Source: CAWAVN01 sp963825075 (GTDB taxonomy: Bacteria > Planctomycetota > Planctomycetia > Planctomycetales > Planctomycetaceae). From it: a stretch of 64,000 bases of DNA. Every line of letters begins with the position of its first letter. Position 1 is the first letter of the stretch. This document shows, piece by piece, positions 1 through 7,901 of this stretch. The stretch covers positions 186,001-250,000 of the forward strand of contig CAWGRX010000035.1 in assembly GCA_963825075.1 (NCBI GenBank), written 5' to 3'. Below the pieces are notes generated by a model. The model searched no databases and was not told the origin of the DNA. It was given only the letters and a program-made list of their open reading frames with translations. A program made the translations under genes and the position numbers.

Positions 1-747
1 GAATCGCAGATGGAAAAACTCCGCGGCTTCGTGCGGCGGATCGTGGATCAGTTGGTTCGGGAACTTTCCACAAAACTCCGGCCCGCGCTCGCGGGATTGA
101 GCACGCCGCGCCCCACCTCCCGCCGGACGCCGCGTCTCGATCTCCGCCGCACCTTGCGGGCGAATCTGCACACTGCAAGAAAAGACGACCAAGGCCGCTG
201 GCGGTTGGTGCCGGAGCGGTTTTTGTTCCGCACGCTCTCCAAGCGAAGCATGGATTGGCACGTGATTTTTGTGGTGGACGTGTCGGGGTCGATGGAGCCT
301 TCCGTGATTTACAGTGCGATGATGGCCGCGATTTTTTCCGGGCTGCCGGCGATCAGCGTGCAGTTTTTGGCGTTCAGCACCCAGGTCATCGACTTCACCG
401 ACCGCGTGGACGATCCGCTGGCGATGTTGATGGAAGTAGAAGTCGGCGGCGGCACGCACATCGCCAAAGGCCTGCGGGCGGCGCGCGAACGACTGCGGGT
501 TCCCAAGCGGTCGATTGTGCTGTTGGTGACGGACTTCGAAGAAGGCTGGCCGGTCAGCGGGCTGTTGGCCGAGGTGCGGGGACTTGTGGATTCCGGCGTG
601 AAAGCCTTGGGACTCGCGGCCCTCAACAACGATGGCAAACCGCGATACAACAAAGGCATCGCGGGCCAGGTCGTCCACTCTGGTATGCCGGTCGCAGCCC
701 TGAGTCCCGCCGAACTCGCCCGCTGGGTCGGCGAGCAAATTCGCTAA
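1..747 (+). CDS. VWA domain protein (CoxE-like), 5' end outside window or start at 10
   Basis: The frame is open to the left edge, so the protein may begin upstream; the first ATG in the window is at 10. The C-terminal two thirds form a von Willebrand A domain with the metal-ion-dependent adhesion motif DVSGSM near residue 91, a GGGTH segment near 147 and TDFEEG near 174, in the order expected for a MIDAS site. A basic, arginine-rich stretch precedes the domain. Proteins of this kind are usually encoded beside MoxR-type AAA ATPases and are thought to act as metal-dependent partners of them; no such ATPase is visible because the window starts here. Family assignment is firm, the exact role is inference. 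Confidence 0.85.
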   Translation, partial: ESQMEKLRGFVRRIVDQLVRELSTKLRPALAGLSTPRPTSRRTPRLDLRRTLRANLHTARKDDQGRWRLVPERFLFRTLSKRSMDWHVIFVVDVSGSMEPSVIYSAMMAAIFSGLPAISVQFLAFSTQVIDFTDRVDDPLAMLMEVEVGGGTHIAKGLRAARERLRVPKRSIVLLVTDFEEGWPVSGLLAEVRGLVDSGVKALGLAALNNDGKPRYNKGIAGQVVHSGMPVAALSPAELARWVGEQIR

Positions 748-808
748 GAGCGGCACGGCGCTAGCCGCCGGTTTTGTGTGAGGAACCGGCGGCTACGCCG
801 TGCCGCTC
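748..808. repeat. Long hairpin repeat, family B (full copy)
   Basis: A near-perfect 25-bp inverted repeat begins directly after the VWA stop codon. The left arm starts GAGCGGCACGGCG and continues to GCCGCCGGTT; the right arm is its complement, with one unpaired C at 761 and a 10-nt loop at 774-783. It lies between two convergent genes and could terminate both, but there is no T-run. A half copy of the right arm occurs at 31168-31189, so this is a dispersed element and not a private terminator. Confidence 0.8.
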
Positions 809-820
809 ACAATGAGATAA

Positions 821-1264
821 TCATCGCGTCTTGGACTGAGCGGTCGCCGCGGTCTTTTCCAGCTCTTTCTTCAGAGTATTTCGTTCCTGCGTGACTTCCT
901 GCAGACGAGTGTGCAGTTCCACGAGGGCGTTTCGCAAGGTCGGTTGGGGCAGGTCGCCCGCCAGCCGGCGGATGTCGCTGCGGGCTTTGCCGACAATTGT
1001 GTTGTTTTCTAAAGAATCCCTATCGCCCACCTCGGCGAATTGATAGCCGGAGAGTTTTTTGAGCGTATCCACATCCCCGCGGAGCCTTAGGATCTCGCTT
1101 TTGAAGCGGTCGGTTTGGGATTTGGTTTGGGCGACTTCGTTTTGCAGGTTCTGCACGTCCCGGTACAAAATATACGCCGCCACCAACCCGATCAGCGTGG
1201 TCATCACCAGCACCACGCAGACCAGTTGCAAAAACTGCGTTTGCGAGTCGGTTTGATTCCTCAT
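821..1264 (-). CDS. Single-pass membrane protein with coiled coil, function unknown
   Basis: About 147 residues. I chose the ATG at 1264 and not the upstream one at 1336 because GAGGA sits 8-9 nt before it. One hydrophobic segment (LQLVCVVLVMTTLIGLVAAYI) starts around residue 12 and is followed by a heptad-like region rich in Gln, Lys, Glu and Leu (about 35-70), a short non-helical middle, and a second charged helix to the C-terminus. The layout is N-in, coiled coil outside, as in small envelope spacers or division-type proteins, but no named family is recognised. It stands alone, convergent with the VWA gene and divergent from the secreted protein at 1460. Confidence 0.6.
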   Translation of the reverse strand: MRNQTDSQTQFLQLVCVVLVMTTLIGLVAAYILYRDVQNLQNEVAQTKSQTDRFKSEILRLRGDVDTLKKLSGYQFAEVGDRDSLENNTIVGKARSDIRRLAGDLPQPTLRNALVELHTRLQEVTQERNTLKKELEKTAATAQSKTR

Positions 1265-1459
1265 CGGTTGTGTCCTCAAAATGGTTGAAAAGCGTTTTCC
1301 TCTCGGATGCGACCTCGAACCGGATTTCGGTTCCAATTCCAGTTTAGCCGCGGATCGAACTCGTTTCCTGTCTTCGCCGGAAACTTTTATAGTGGGATCA
1401 TCAGTCTTGAAATGGGAAATCCTCTTTGAACCGGACCCCTAGCGACCGGAGGTTTTGAA

Positions 1460-3283
1460 ATGGGCCAGCATTTGATCGGGTGGATTGTTGGGGCGTGTGT
1501 TTTGTTCCTCGTCGGAAATCCGCTCCGGGCGGGTGAGAAGGGAATTACGGTCGATACGCCGATGCGGCCGCCGGCTTGGGCTTTGCTGGAACGCGAACTG
1601 CTTCGCGCGAACACGCGGGCTTGCCGGGAGTTCTTCGAGAAATACTTCGATGAGCGGGGCTATCTGCGATGCGTCGAGCGGTGGGGCGGGGACGATGGGC
1701 CTGACGATGCGATCGAAAACTGCGCGGATTGGCCGATTCTGCACGCCCTCGGCGCGGAGGACATTGTTCTCAATATGTACAAGAAGGCTTGGGAAGGGCA
1801 TCTTCGTCAATACACCGAGGCCAAGACCGTAGAGGTCCCTTTCGCCCGCGATGGAATGTATTACAAAGAGTTCCCCTGCATGATGGATTGGATGCACAAC
1901 GGCGAGGGCTTGAGGGTGTTCAATCTTCAAGGGCTTTCCGATCCGAACGATGGCAACTTCGCCCGGCGGGTGCGGCGATTTGCAGGGTTTTATATGAACG
2001 AGGATCCCGGCGCGCCCAATTACGATCCCCAGCACAAAATCATCCGCAGCCTGTTCAACGGCAGCCGGGGACCTCTAATGCGAAAAGCGACTGGATTGGA
2101 TTGGGCCGGCGATCCCATTGAGATCGAAAACCGGTTTGAGCTGGGCCACGGCGAGCGGAATTACGAGGAAATGGTCGCCCACTTCAAGGACTATAACGAC
2201 ATCCTGGGCGATCATCCGCAAAACCTGTCCGCCACGACGCTCGCCGCGAATGCGTTTCTGCTGAACGGGGAAGCCAAGTACAAACAGTGGCTGCTCGAAT
2301 ATGTCGATGCCTGGCTCGACCGAACCCGGGCCAATGGCGGCATTATTCCCAGCAACATCGGCTTGGACGGAACCATCGGCGGGGCGACCGACGGCAAGTG
2401 GTACGGCGGCGTTTACGGCTGGGGCTTTTCCGTCAAAGTCCCGCAAACCGGAGCCATCGCCCACCGCAGCCGGGTCGATCGCGGATTGATCGGCTTTGGG
2501 AACGCCTATCTCCTCACGGGCGATCGGCGGTACGTCGATGTCTGGACCAAGATGATCGATCAGGTCAATTCCCATCGCAAGACGATCGACGGCAAGACGA
2601 TGTATCCTCACATGTACGGCGATCAAGGCTGGTATGCCTATTCTCCCGCGCCTTGGTCCTATGGCGCACTCCGATGTTACTTCTGGACCTGCGATGAGAA
2701 AGATAAATCGCGGGTCGAGAACAACGCCTGGCTCAACTATCTGGATGGGAAGGATCCCGATTATCCGGTCCGCAGGCTCGAGCGGGATTTCGAAATCATC
2801 CGTGGGAAAGTGGCCGGGATGCGCGACGACGCGACCACGCCCGATACCCGGCTGGCGGATGATCCCATGAAGTTCAATCCCGCCACGGTGGAGACGCTTC
2901 GGCAACTGATGCTGGCGGGCCTCGATCCCGGACGCGGCGGCGGTCCGCTGCACTGCCGATTGCGGTATTTCGATCCCTTGCATCGGCGGGCGGGTCTTCC
3001 CGAAGATGTGGCCGCCCTCGTGGACAAGATGACGGACCGGCAGGTGGCCGTGACCTTGGTGAATCTGAACCAGTCCGAACCGCGGACGGTCATTGTCCAG
3101 GCCGGTGCCTATGCCGAGCACGAATGCCGCAGCGTGGCATGGGGAAAACAGCGGAGGGAAATTAAGGATTCCTCGTTCCGGGTTGAATTAAAACCGGGTT
3201 GCGGCACCCGGTTGGTAATTGAGAACCGCCGCTACGCAAAGGTTCCGACCTTGAAATTCCCCTGGGATCAGGGGGCCGACTGA
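1460..3283 (+). CDS. Secreted protein of unknown function, probably alpha/alpha-toroid fold
   Basis: 607 residues, starting at an ATG preceded by GGAGG with 7 nt spacing. A signal peptide is clear (hydrophobic WIVGACVLFLVGN, cleavage near LRAGE). The body is full of Trp, Tyr and Asp in repeated helical stretches (for example YKQWLLEYVDAWLDRT, GGIIPSNIGLDG, GWYAYSPAPWSYGA), which is typical of (alpha/alpha)6-barrel carbohydrate-active enzymes such as lyases and hydrolases. A small C-terminal part (about 520-607) looks like a beta-sandwich. I cannot place it in a named glycosidase or lyase family. The gene stands alone, divergent from the coiled-coil protein, so its substrate cannot be inferred from neighbours. 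Confidence 0.7.
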   Translation: MGQHLIGWIVGACVLFLVGNPLRAGEKGITVDTPMRPPAWALLERELLRANTRACREFFEKYFDERGYLRCVERWGGDDGPDDAIENCADWPILHALGAEDIVLNMYKKAWEGHLRQYTEAKTVEVPFARDGMYYKEFPCMMDWMHNGEGLRVFNLQGLSDPNDGNFARRVRRFAGFYMNEDPGAPNYDPQHKIIRSLFNGSRGPLMRKATGLDWAGDPIEIENRFELGHGERNYEEMVAHFKDYNDILGDHPQNLSATTLAANAFLLNGEAKYKQWLLEYVDAWLDRTRANGGIIPSNIGLDGTIGGATDGKWYGGVYGWGFSVKVPQTGAIAHRSRVDRGLIGFGNAYLLTGDRRYVDVWTKMIDQVNSHRKTIDGKTMYPHMYGDQGWYAYSPAPWSYGALRCYFWTCDEKDKSRVENNAWLNYLDGKDPDYPVRRLERDFEIIRGKVAGMRDDATTPDTRLADDPMKFNPATVETLRQLMLAGLDPGRGGGPLHCRLRYFDPLHRRAGLPEDVAALVDKMTDRQVAVTLVNLNQSEPRTVIVQAGAYAEHECRSVAWGKQRREIKDSSFRVELKPGCGTRLVIENRRYAKVPTLKFPWDQGAD

Positions 3284-3329
3284 TTCCGATTCCTCCGCGA
3301 AATCGCTCGACTCCGGCACAGTTCCTGCA

Positions 3330-3374
3330 CGAATTTCTTGTGGAAGCATTGTTTCAGTTTCAACAAGAAATTCG
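3330..3374. promoter_or_regulatory. 12-bp perfect inverted repeat just upstream of the CBS gene
   Basis: CGAATTTCTTGT at 3330-3341 is repeated in inverted form at 3363-3374 with a 21-nt spacer. The right arm runs into the GAGG that serves as ribosome binding site for the ATG at 3384. In RNA it could pair and affect access to that site; in DNA it could be an operator. Nothing else in the window shares the sequence. Confidence 0.5.
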
Positions 3375-3383
3375 AGGCATGGC

Positions 3384-3824
3384 ATGCGATTACAAGAGGT
3401 TATGACCAAAACCGTGCGGACGATCCCTGCGACGGCCACCGTCCAGGAAGCCGCCCGGTTGATGGAGATTCACAACATCGGTTTTTTGCCGGTGATTCAA
3501 GATGAGATGGCCGCGGGCGTGGTCACAGATCGCGACCTGGCCCTCCGGATTGTCGGCCACGGCCGCGATCCCGCCAAAACGACGGTGGCGGAAATTATGT
3601 CATTCGGTCCGGGCGTGGAAGGAAACGTGGATTTCACGGATCTTCCCGGTGTCGCCACGCTTTCGCAGGACGCTGACGTGCAAGACGCGATCCATGTCAT
3701 GCAGGAAAAGCACGTGCGCCGCATCATGGTGCACGATGAGTATTACCGGATCGTCGGCGTCATCTCGCGGTCGGATCTGCCGTCGCCCGAGACGACGTTC
3801 CCATCGCTCACGCGATCGGAATAA
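3384..3824 (+). CDS. CBS-domain protein
   Basis: 146 residues made of one CBS pair and nothing else. The first CBS unit spans roughly 7-60 (VQEAARLMEIHNIGFLPVI then GVVTDRDLALRIV), the second roughly 75-135 (DVQDAIHVMQEKHVRRIMV then IVGVISRSDL). CBS pairs bind adenine nucleotides and act as energy or stress sensors; free-standing ones regulate unknown partners. GAGG lies 6 nt before the ATG. An insertion of about 15 residues (GVEGNVDFTDLPG) separates the two units. An inverted repeat immediately upstream suggests local control. Confidence 0.88.
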   Translation: MRLQEVMTKTVRTIPATATVQEAARLMEIHNIGFLPVIQDEMAAGVVTDRDLALRIVGHGRDPAKTTVAEIMSFGPGVEGNVDFTDLPGVATLSQDADVQDAIHVMQEKHVRRIMVHDEYYRIVGVISRSDLPSPETTFPSLTRSE

Positions 3825-3850
3825 TTGAATAACCAGGACGACTGTGCGTC

Positions 3851-3926
3851 AATCAGCCGGAACGCGCCAGCAGCCGGTTTCTCCGCAACGGCAGCGGAAT
3901 CGTGGGCGGGCGTCCAGAGGCTGATT
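3851..3926. repeat. Dispersed hairpin repeat, family A
   Basis: Begins AATCAGCC and ends with the complement GGCTGATT; the interior carries degenerate GGAACGCGC and GGGCGTCC arms. It is the most degenerate of five copies (others at 19545, 29738, 38405 and 51296) and lies between the CBS and deacylase genes. Confidence 0.65.
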
Positions 3927-4026
3927 GAATAATCCGGAATAATTCCTTCAATGCGGGACGACGCGGCATGGTGATCGTTCATCAAGCAGCAACGTCCCAT
4001 CCCGAACACTCTTAGGAGATGAAATT

Positions 4027-4497
4027 ATGGATATCAAACATTTTTTGAAACAGCAACACGTTCCGTTTGATGTCTTGACGCACGGGCGAACGGAGACCGC
4101 CACCGGCACGGCTTCCGCGCTTGACGTGCCGGAAGAAAACTTCGCCAAGACCGTGCTACTCAAGGTGGATGGCCGGCCCGTGATTGCCGTGCTGCAATCC
4201 CCGCATCACGTCGATGCCGTGAAGGTGAAAAACGCCTTCGGTGCCGGCGTGGCGGAACTCGCCACGGAACAGGACTTGGACCAGTATTTCCCCGATTGCG
4301 AAACCGGTGCCATTCCCCCGTTCGGCTCTCACTATGGAATCCCCACGATCGTCGATACCGCTCTCGCCGAAGATGAATACATCGTCTTCAATGGAAACAA
4401 CCACCACGAGGCGATCACGATGCGGTTTCGCGACTATCAAATGCTGGAACGACCGCATGAAGCCGGCATTCGCGACACCAGCTACGAAGGGATGTAA
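4027..4497 (+). CDS. YbaK/ProX-type aminoacyl-tRNA deacylase domain protein
   Basis: 156 residues, the usual length for a free-standing YbaK/EbsC domain. AGGAG precedes the ATG by about 8 nt. The family pattern is visible: an N-terminal helix (HFLKQQHVPFDVLTHG), ENFAKTVLLKVDG with the conserved Lys near residue 45, a long turn ending GAIPPFGSHYGIPTIVD (about 96-112), and FNGNNHHEAITM near 125. Proteins of this family hydrolyse mischarged tRNA (for example Cys- or Ala-tRNAPro) in the cytoplasm. The substrate here cannot be decided from sequence. It is a single gene, followed by the tRNA-Ser region on the other strand. Confidence 0.85.
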   Translation: MDIKHFLKQQHVPFDVLTHGRTETATGTASALDVPEENFAKTVLLKVDGRPVIAVLQSPHHVDAVKVKNAFGAGVAELATEQDLDQYFPDCETGAIPPFGSHYGIPTIVDTALAEDEYIVFNGNNHHEAITMRFRDYQMLERPHEAGIRDTSYEGM

Positions 4498-4796
4498 GAA
4501 AGTCGCCGTTCGCTCCCCGAACATAGCGCGGTAGCGGTGGGCGAATTGTCATTCTTTTCGTCAACCAATTTCACAAGGAATGTTTGCAGTCGTTTGGAGT
4601 TGCAGGAACAAAGCCAGGCACTCAAGAAATTGCCGCCTTCGCCAAAATCAAGGAGTCAAAAATTTCTCAGATAAATTGGTGCCCATGAATTAGCTTTGAA
4701 TGGCCCAGAGATGGCAGAGGTTGGCAGTAAGGAAGGCCCACAGACCGAGGCAATTGAAGCCGGCGAAGAAAGTGACGGCGAGTTCATAAATCAAGA
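4498..4796. other. Gene-free stretch; possible peroxidase-like remnant
   Basis: No intact gene is seen. Reading 4584-4660 on the plus strand gives FG, a few residues, then PGTQEIAAFAK, which recalls the core of glutathione-peroxidase-type proteins, but the match needs frame changes and lacks the catalytic Cys region. Treat as a weak hint of decayed coding sequence only. Confidence 0.25.
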
Positions 4797-4830
4797 AATC
4801 GACGCCACTTATCACTGCGTGGCGTCGATT
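4797..4830 (-). terminator. Intrinsic terminator of tRNA-Ser
   Basis: AATCGACGCCAC at 4797-4808 pairs perfectly with 4819-4830 around a 10-nt loop. On the minus strand the stem is followed by TTTCTTGATTT. It begins 18 nt past the 3' end of the tRNA. Confidence 0.75.
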
Positions 4831-4848
4831 GGCGTGGGATGTCACGAG

Positions 4849-4935
<87 letters not shown>

Positions 4936-5497
4936 GGGTTTTCTTTCATGTATTTTGAAGCCAGGACTTCCGATTTGTCTGGTTCGCGTTTGGGGATCGG
5001 GAAATGCCTTTTATCTATTTCGACGACGCTTCAGGAAACCTACCGCGGAGTTCCTTGTGATACCAGCTTTGGGTTCGGTTGTCACACAGTCTCTGTTTCA
5101 CGAAATGTGATGGTATGAAGGAGTCTAGCCGAAAAATCGCTGACGGAAAAGCCCCGCTCACTAAGCCGTAAAGGGATTTTCCTCTGTCCCCTGTGCCCCG
5201 AATGTTTCACTGTGGTGGATAAAGTCCGGGGCCGAATTTGGCCGATCTTGCGGGCGTGCTCTCGCGCTGATTCCTCCTTTTACGATGCCTTCACATTGCG
5301 ATTCGTTCACGCGGGAGGCGGTTCGCCGATCCCGGGAGGAAAGGCGAGGAAAATCGGAAGAATCTCGATCCTGCTGTCCGGGGACGCGATGAGAAAGTTA
5401 TCTGGTTAGGGAGGCGGCGGTCGGCCGGTGGTGTGACGTGGCCGGCCGATCTGCCGCGTCACGCGATTGATTCCCTCAACCCGAAAGGAATGTGCGC
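4936..5497. other. Long sparse stretch upstream of the small peptide gene
   Basis: No convincing coding sequence. The tRNA-Ser promoter must lie at its left end. At 5413-5457 a GC-rich hairpin (TCGGCCGG at 5421-5428 paired with 5442-5449, flanked by GCGGC/GCCGC) sits about 40 nt before the ATG at 5498 and could be part of its leader. Confidence 0.4.
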
Positions 5498-5692
5498 ATG
5501 TCCCAAGCCATCCCACGCGCCGGAAACAAGCACAATGACCCCAAAGCATTGACGATGGAGGGTCATCCACCGGCCCGGCAGGCGTTGGTGCTGGAAATCG
5601 AGGTCCTCGAACAACGAATCGCCCCCACGACCAACCTGATGGACGTGTGCAGCAAGGGCCATCACGTCCCGACCGTGGACATCTGCATTTGA
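5498..5692 (+). CDS. Small peptide with LEQRIAPT motif and two-cysteine tail, unknown
   Basis: 64 residues. AAGGA lies 8 nt before the ATG at 5498, which I prefer to the GTG at 5492. The first 30 residues are polar; the middle reads LVLEIEVLEQRIAPT, an acidic-hydrophobic motif resembling the LEPR/LExR-type signatures found in planctomycete proteins; the last 20 residues hold two Cys and end VDICI. Signal-then-short-core architecture is what ribosomally made, modified peptides look like, but no modifying enzyme or transporter is adjacent. A strong hairpin follows the stop. It could also be a remnant of a larger exported protein. Confidence 0.5.
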   Translation: MSQAIPRAGNKHNDPKALTMEGHPPARQALVLEIEVLEQRIAPTTNLMDVCSKGHHVPTVDICI

Positions 5693-5714
5693 CCGCCGGA
5701 CGGCGCAGAAAAAA

Positions 5715-5750
5715 CCGCACCGGTCGCGCACTGGGTGCGCGGCGGTGCGG
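5715..5750 (+). terminator. Nested GC-rich hairpin after the small peptide
   Basis: CCGCACCG at 5715-5722 pairs with 5743-5750, and inside it GCGCAC (5726-5731) pairs with GTGCGC (5735-5740). It starts 23 nt after the peptide stop codon. A short T-run (CGGTTTT) comes only 12 nt later, so it is a plausible but not classic terminator. Confidence 0.5.
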
Positions 5751-6160
5751 CGACCGTTCGGTTTTGGACGCCGGGGAATGACTTTTTAGAAAAGTCGGCC
5801 GGCGTGTTGCCGGGCTTCGTTGGCCTTTTAGAAGGTGCGAAAGTCCCCGGCCCGGATATCCGGTGGAGAAGCCGTCGTTTGGGAGGAGGACAGTCTCGAT
5901 TCCGGGTCGCCAATGATTCGAATCGTGCTTTGCTACCGTGGCTGCCGCAGCAAAGGGGCCGGCGTCCGGAAACCCACAATAGTGGAGTCCCAAAAAACAG
6001 TTCCTCTACCCTACCCGACTTCTTTGCGCCACAAGCCGGCTTTTAACCGTTTAGGCCTATAAATCCAGGGGTTCTGGCCACGTTTTTGTAAAAAGGGCGG
6101 AGTGTCGAACTTTCCACTTTGTGGCCTTTGCTCCTTGGCGGCCTTTGCTCCTTCTTCAAC
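5751..6160. other. Gene-free stretch
   Basis: No coding sequence supported. A short hairpin (GACTTTT/AAAAGTC, 5779-5795) lies near the left end. The right end contains the repeat listed at 6112 and the terminator region of the minus-strand cluster that ends at 6161. Confidence 0.4.
6112..6153. repeat. Dispersed repeat, family F
   Basis: A 23-nt sequence ending GGCCTTTGCTCC is followed by a second GGCCTTTGCTCC after a few bases. The same 23 nt, again followed by a slightly changed second unit, occurs at 52386-52428. Both copies sit just past the 3' end of a minus-strand gene. Confidence 0.75.
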
Positions 6161-7042
6161 TCAATAGCCAAGCCGTTGGCCGGTGGGGTCGATCAGCCAC
6201 AGCCAATTGTCGAAGAGGAATTCGAAGCGGATGGCCAAAAGCGCGATCCGGCCCATGACGGTGTAGCCGAAGGCGGCCCCGAAGGTAATCATCAGCACCC
6301 AGATGCCGACGCGGGAGATTTTTCCGACCGCACCTTTGTGCTCGATGGAAAAGAAGAAGTACACCAGGCACGCCAGGATGCTCGTGATAATGAGCACGTT
6401 TTTCAAAGACTCCCAAGGTTCAAAATCGCCTTCGGTGTTGATCACGATCAAAGGCAGGATGCTGTTGTTGATCTGGCTGATGAAGTCGGCTTGCAGAAAT
6501 CCGATCAAGCGAATGCCCGCGGTGGCTCCGATCACGAATGCTAAAGGCCAGCGGGAAATCCAGCCGCCCACGGGCATCAATCGCCAGAGAAGCATCGCAC
6601 TTAACACCAAAGGGAGGATCGACCATTCCCAACCGTCCACGAAGAGGGGCGAGAGGCCCGGCTGCGCCCAGGACTGAATCCACTCCGGAAACAACACGCC
6701 GAACAGGTTGGGAATGAGCGTGGTCCAAAAACCGATGACCATCCAATACGCGGCGGACACGCCCACGACGGTGGATTCCGCGAATTTGTAGAGCGGATTG
6801 TCCCGGTACAAAAACGAAAAGACGCACAAGGTCATAATCGCCGCGACCCAAATGCCGACCGTCCGTGCGAGACTGAATTGGGCGGCCCCGGCGGCGGCTT
6901 CCGCGGGCGAGGCGCCCACCCAATTCCCGTCGGCCGTCTCGCGCACAAACCCAAAGCCCATGCCCGATGTCGTCGCGCGGGAGATGAGGAACGCGCCCCC
7001 CGCCACGAACAGAATCAGCCAGATGATCGTTTCACGTTTCAT
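6161..7042 (-). CDS. Multi-pass membrane protein, last gene of the ASKHA/DUF6754 cluster
   Basis: 293 residues with about seven to eight hydrophobic segments (for example near 6-20, 62-80, 93-115, 138-155, 165-180, 215-232, 246-262). The N-terminal segment resembles a signal anchor; a loop of about 35 residues follows. GGGAGGG lies about 10 nt before the ATG, inside the end of the preceding gene. No named family is recognised. Its position as the last gene of a tightly packed run with an ASKHA ATPase and a DUF6754 protein suggests it is the membrane platform of that system. Confidence 0.7.
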   Translation of the reverse strand: MKRETIIWLILFVAGGAFLISRATTSGMGFGFVRETADGNWVGASPAEAAAGAAQFSLARTVGIWVAAIMTLCVFSFLYRDNPLYKFAESTVVGVSAAYWMVIGFWTTLIPNLFGVLFPEWIQSWAQPGLSPLFVDGWEWSILPLVLSAMLLWRLMPVGGWISRWPLAFVIGATAGIRLIGFLQADFISQINNSILPLIVINTEGDFEPWESLKNVLIITSILACLVYFFFSIEHKGAVGKISRVGIWVLMITFGAAFGYTVMGRIALLAIRFEFLFDNWLWLIDPTGQRLGY

Positions 7043-7047
7043 CGGGT

Positions 7048-7899
7048 CTATCCCTCCCGCGAACGCTGCATAAAGTAGATCACATTCCCCGCGATGATTA
7101 ACAAAATCATCAGCACGTGGGCTATCAATTGCGGCCCCATGCGGCGCTTGGCTTCCAGATATTTCGGATCGGGATTGGGGCCGCCGTATTTGTCGATTAC
7201 GAGCTTCTCGTACTCCGCCGCCCCTTTGATGGCTCCCAAGAGGCCCGGCAACTGATCGCCCAGATAAGGATAAAGTAGCGGAGCCTGCACCCCGGTGCAG
7301 CCCGCGACCAGCGGGATTTTATAGGGCGTGGCCGCGTATTGCACCCACTCTTTCGTGCCCGGATAACCCGCGCTCACGTTAATGACCAGGTCCATGTCCT
7401 GCACGCTGTCGATGCCTCGGCACATGGGGATCTGGTCGATGTTCGTGCCGCGGCCATCGGTGGTATAAAGCTGCCGGAGGTCAGTGACGATGACTTTAAT
7501 CACGCCTTCGTATCCGGGTTTGAAACCCAGGTTGACATAGTCCTCGCCATAGACCAGGTGCGGGAAGTCGGGTTTGATGACCTTGTCGATGGCATCGTCG
7601 ATCATCTGCGGACCGACCGGCCAGAGCGCGAGGAAATACATCTTCAACTTTTTTTCGCAGCAATGCAGCACGAAAGCGGTCGCCATCGGGCCGAGTTCCC
7701 CTTCGCTGGCCGGGTCGAAATCGAACGCCAACAGCACCCTGTCGCCGGGCTTCAAGTCTTCGATCTCCTCGAACACCGAGTCGGCGAGCCGGGTCGGTTT
7801 TTCCGGGAACTGAAGCTCGAGCAGAATCGGCACGCCCACGGCCAGTCCCATTAAGAGAAAGATCCAGCGGCGGTCCAGGTTTTTCAGAAATTCATACAC
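7048..7899 (-). CDS. Membrane-anchored alpha/beta protein of the ASKHA/DUF6754 cluster
   Basis: 283 residues. An N-terminal anchor (WIFLLMGLAVGVPILLEL, about 12-29) and a C-terminal one (QLIAHVLMILLIIAGNVIYF, about 255-275) enclose a soluble alpha/beta domain with alternating strands such as DRVLLAFDFDP, MYFLALWPVG, VIKVIVTDL and MDLVINVSAGYPG. The segment VQAPLLYPYLGDQLPGLLGAIKGAAEYE resembles part of the neighbouring DUF6754 protein, so the two may share a fold. Catalytic residues are not evident. GGAGG lies about 11 nt upstream. Packed 5 nt from the next gene. Confidence 0.68.
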   Translation of the reverse strand: MYEFLKNLDRRWIFLLMGLAVGVPILLELQFPEKPTRLADSVFEEIEDLKPGDRVLLAFDFDPASEGELGPMATAFVLHCCEKKLKMYFLALWPVGPQMIDDAIDKVIKPDFPHLVYGEDYVNLGFKPGYEGVIKVIVTDLRQLYTTDGRGTNIDQIPMCRGIDSVQDMDLVINVSAGYPGTKEWVQYAATPYKIPLVAGCTGVQAPLLYPYLGDQLPGLLGAIKGAAEYEKLVIDKYGGPNPDPKYLEAKRRMGPQLIAHVLMILLIIAGNVIYFMQRSREG

Positions 7900-7901
7900 G
7901 G

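Noticed and set aside
1315..1333. GAACCG/CGGTTC palindrome between divergent genes as an operator
   Set aside because: Six-base arms with a 5-nt spacer are expected by chance at this base composition, and no second copy was found.
2075..3121. A 348-codon open frame on the minus strand
   Set aside because: Antisense to the secreted protein at 1460, with no ribosome site and the low-complexity composition of a shadow frame.
5212..5409. A 65-codon open frame upstream of the small peptide
   Set aside because: No ribosome site, no family features and no conserved-looking segment. Left as non-coding.
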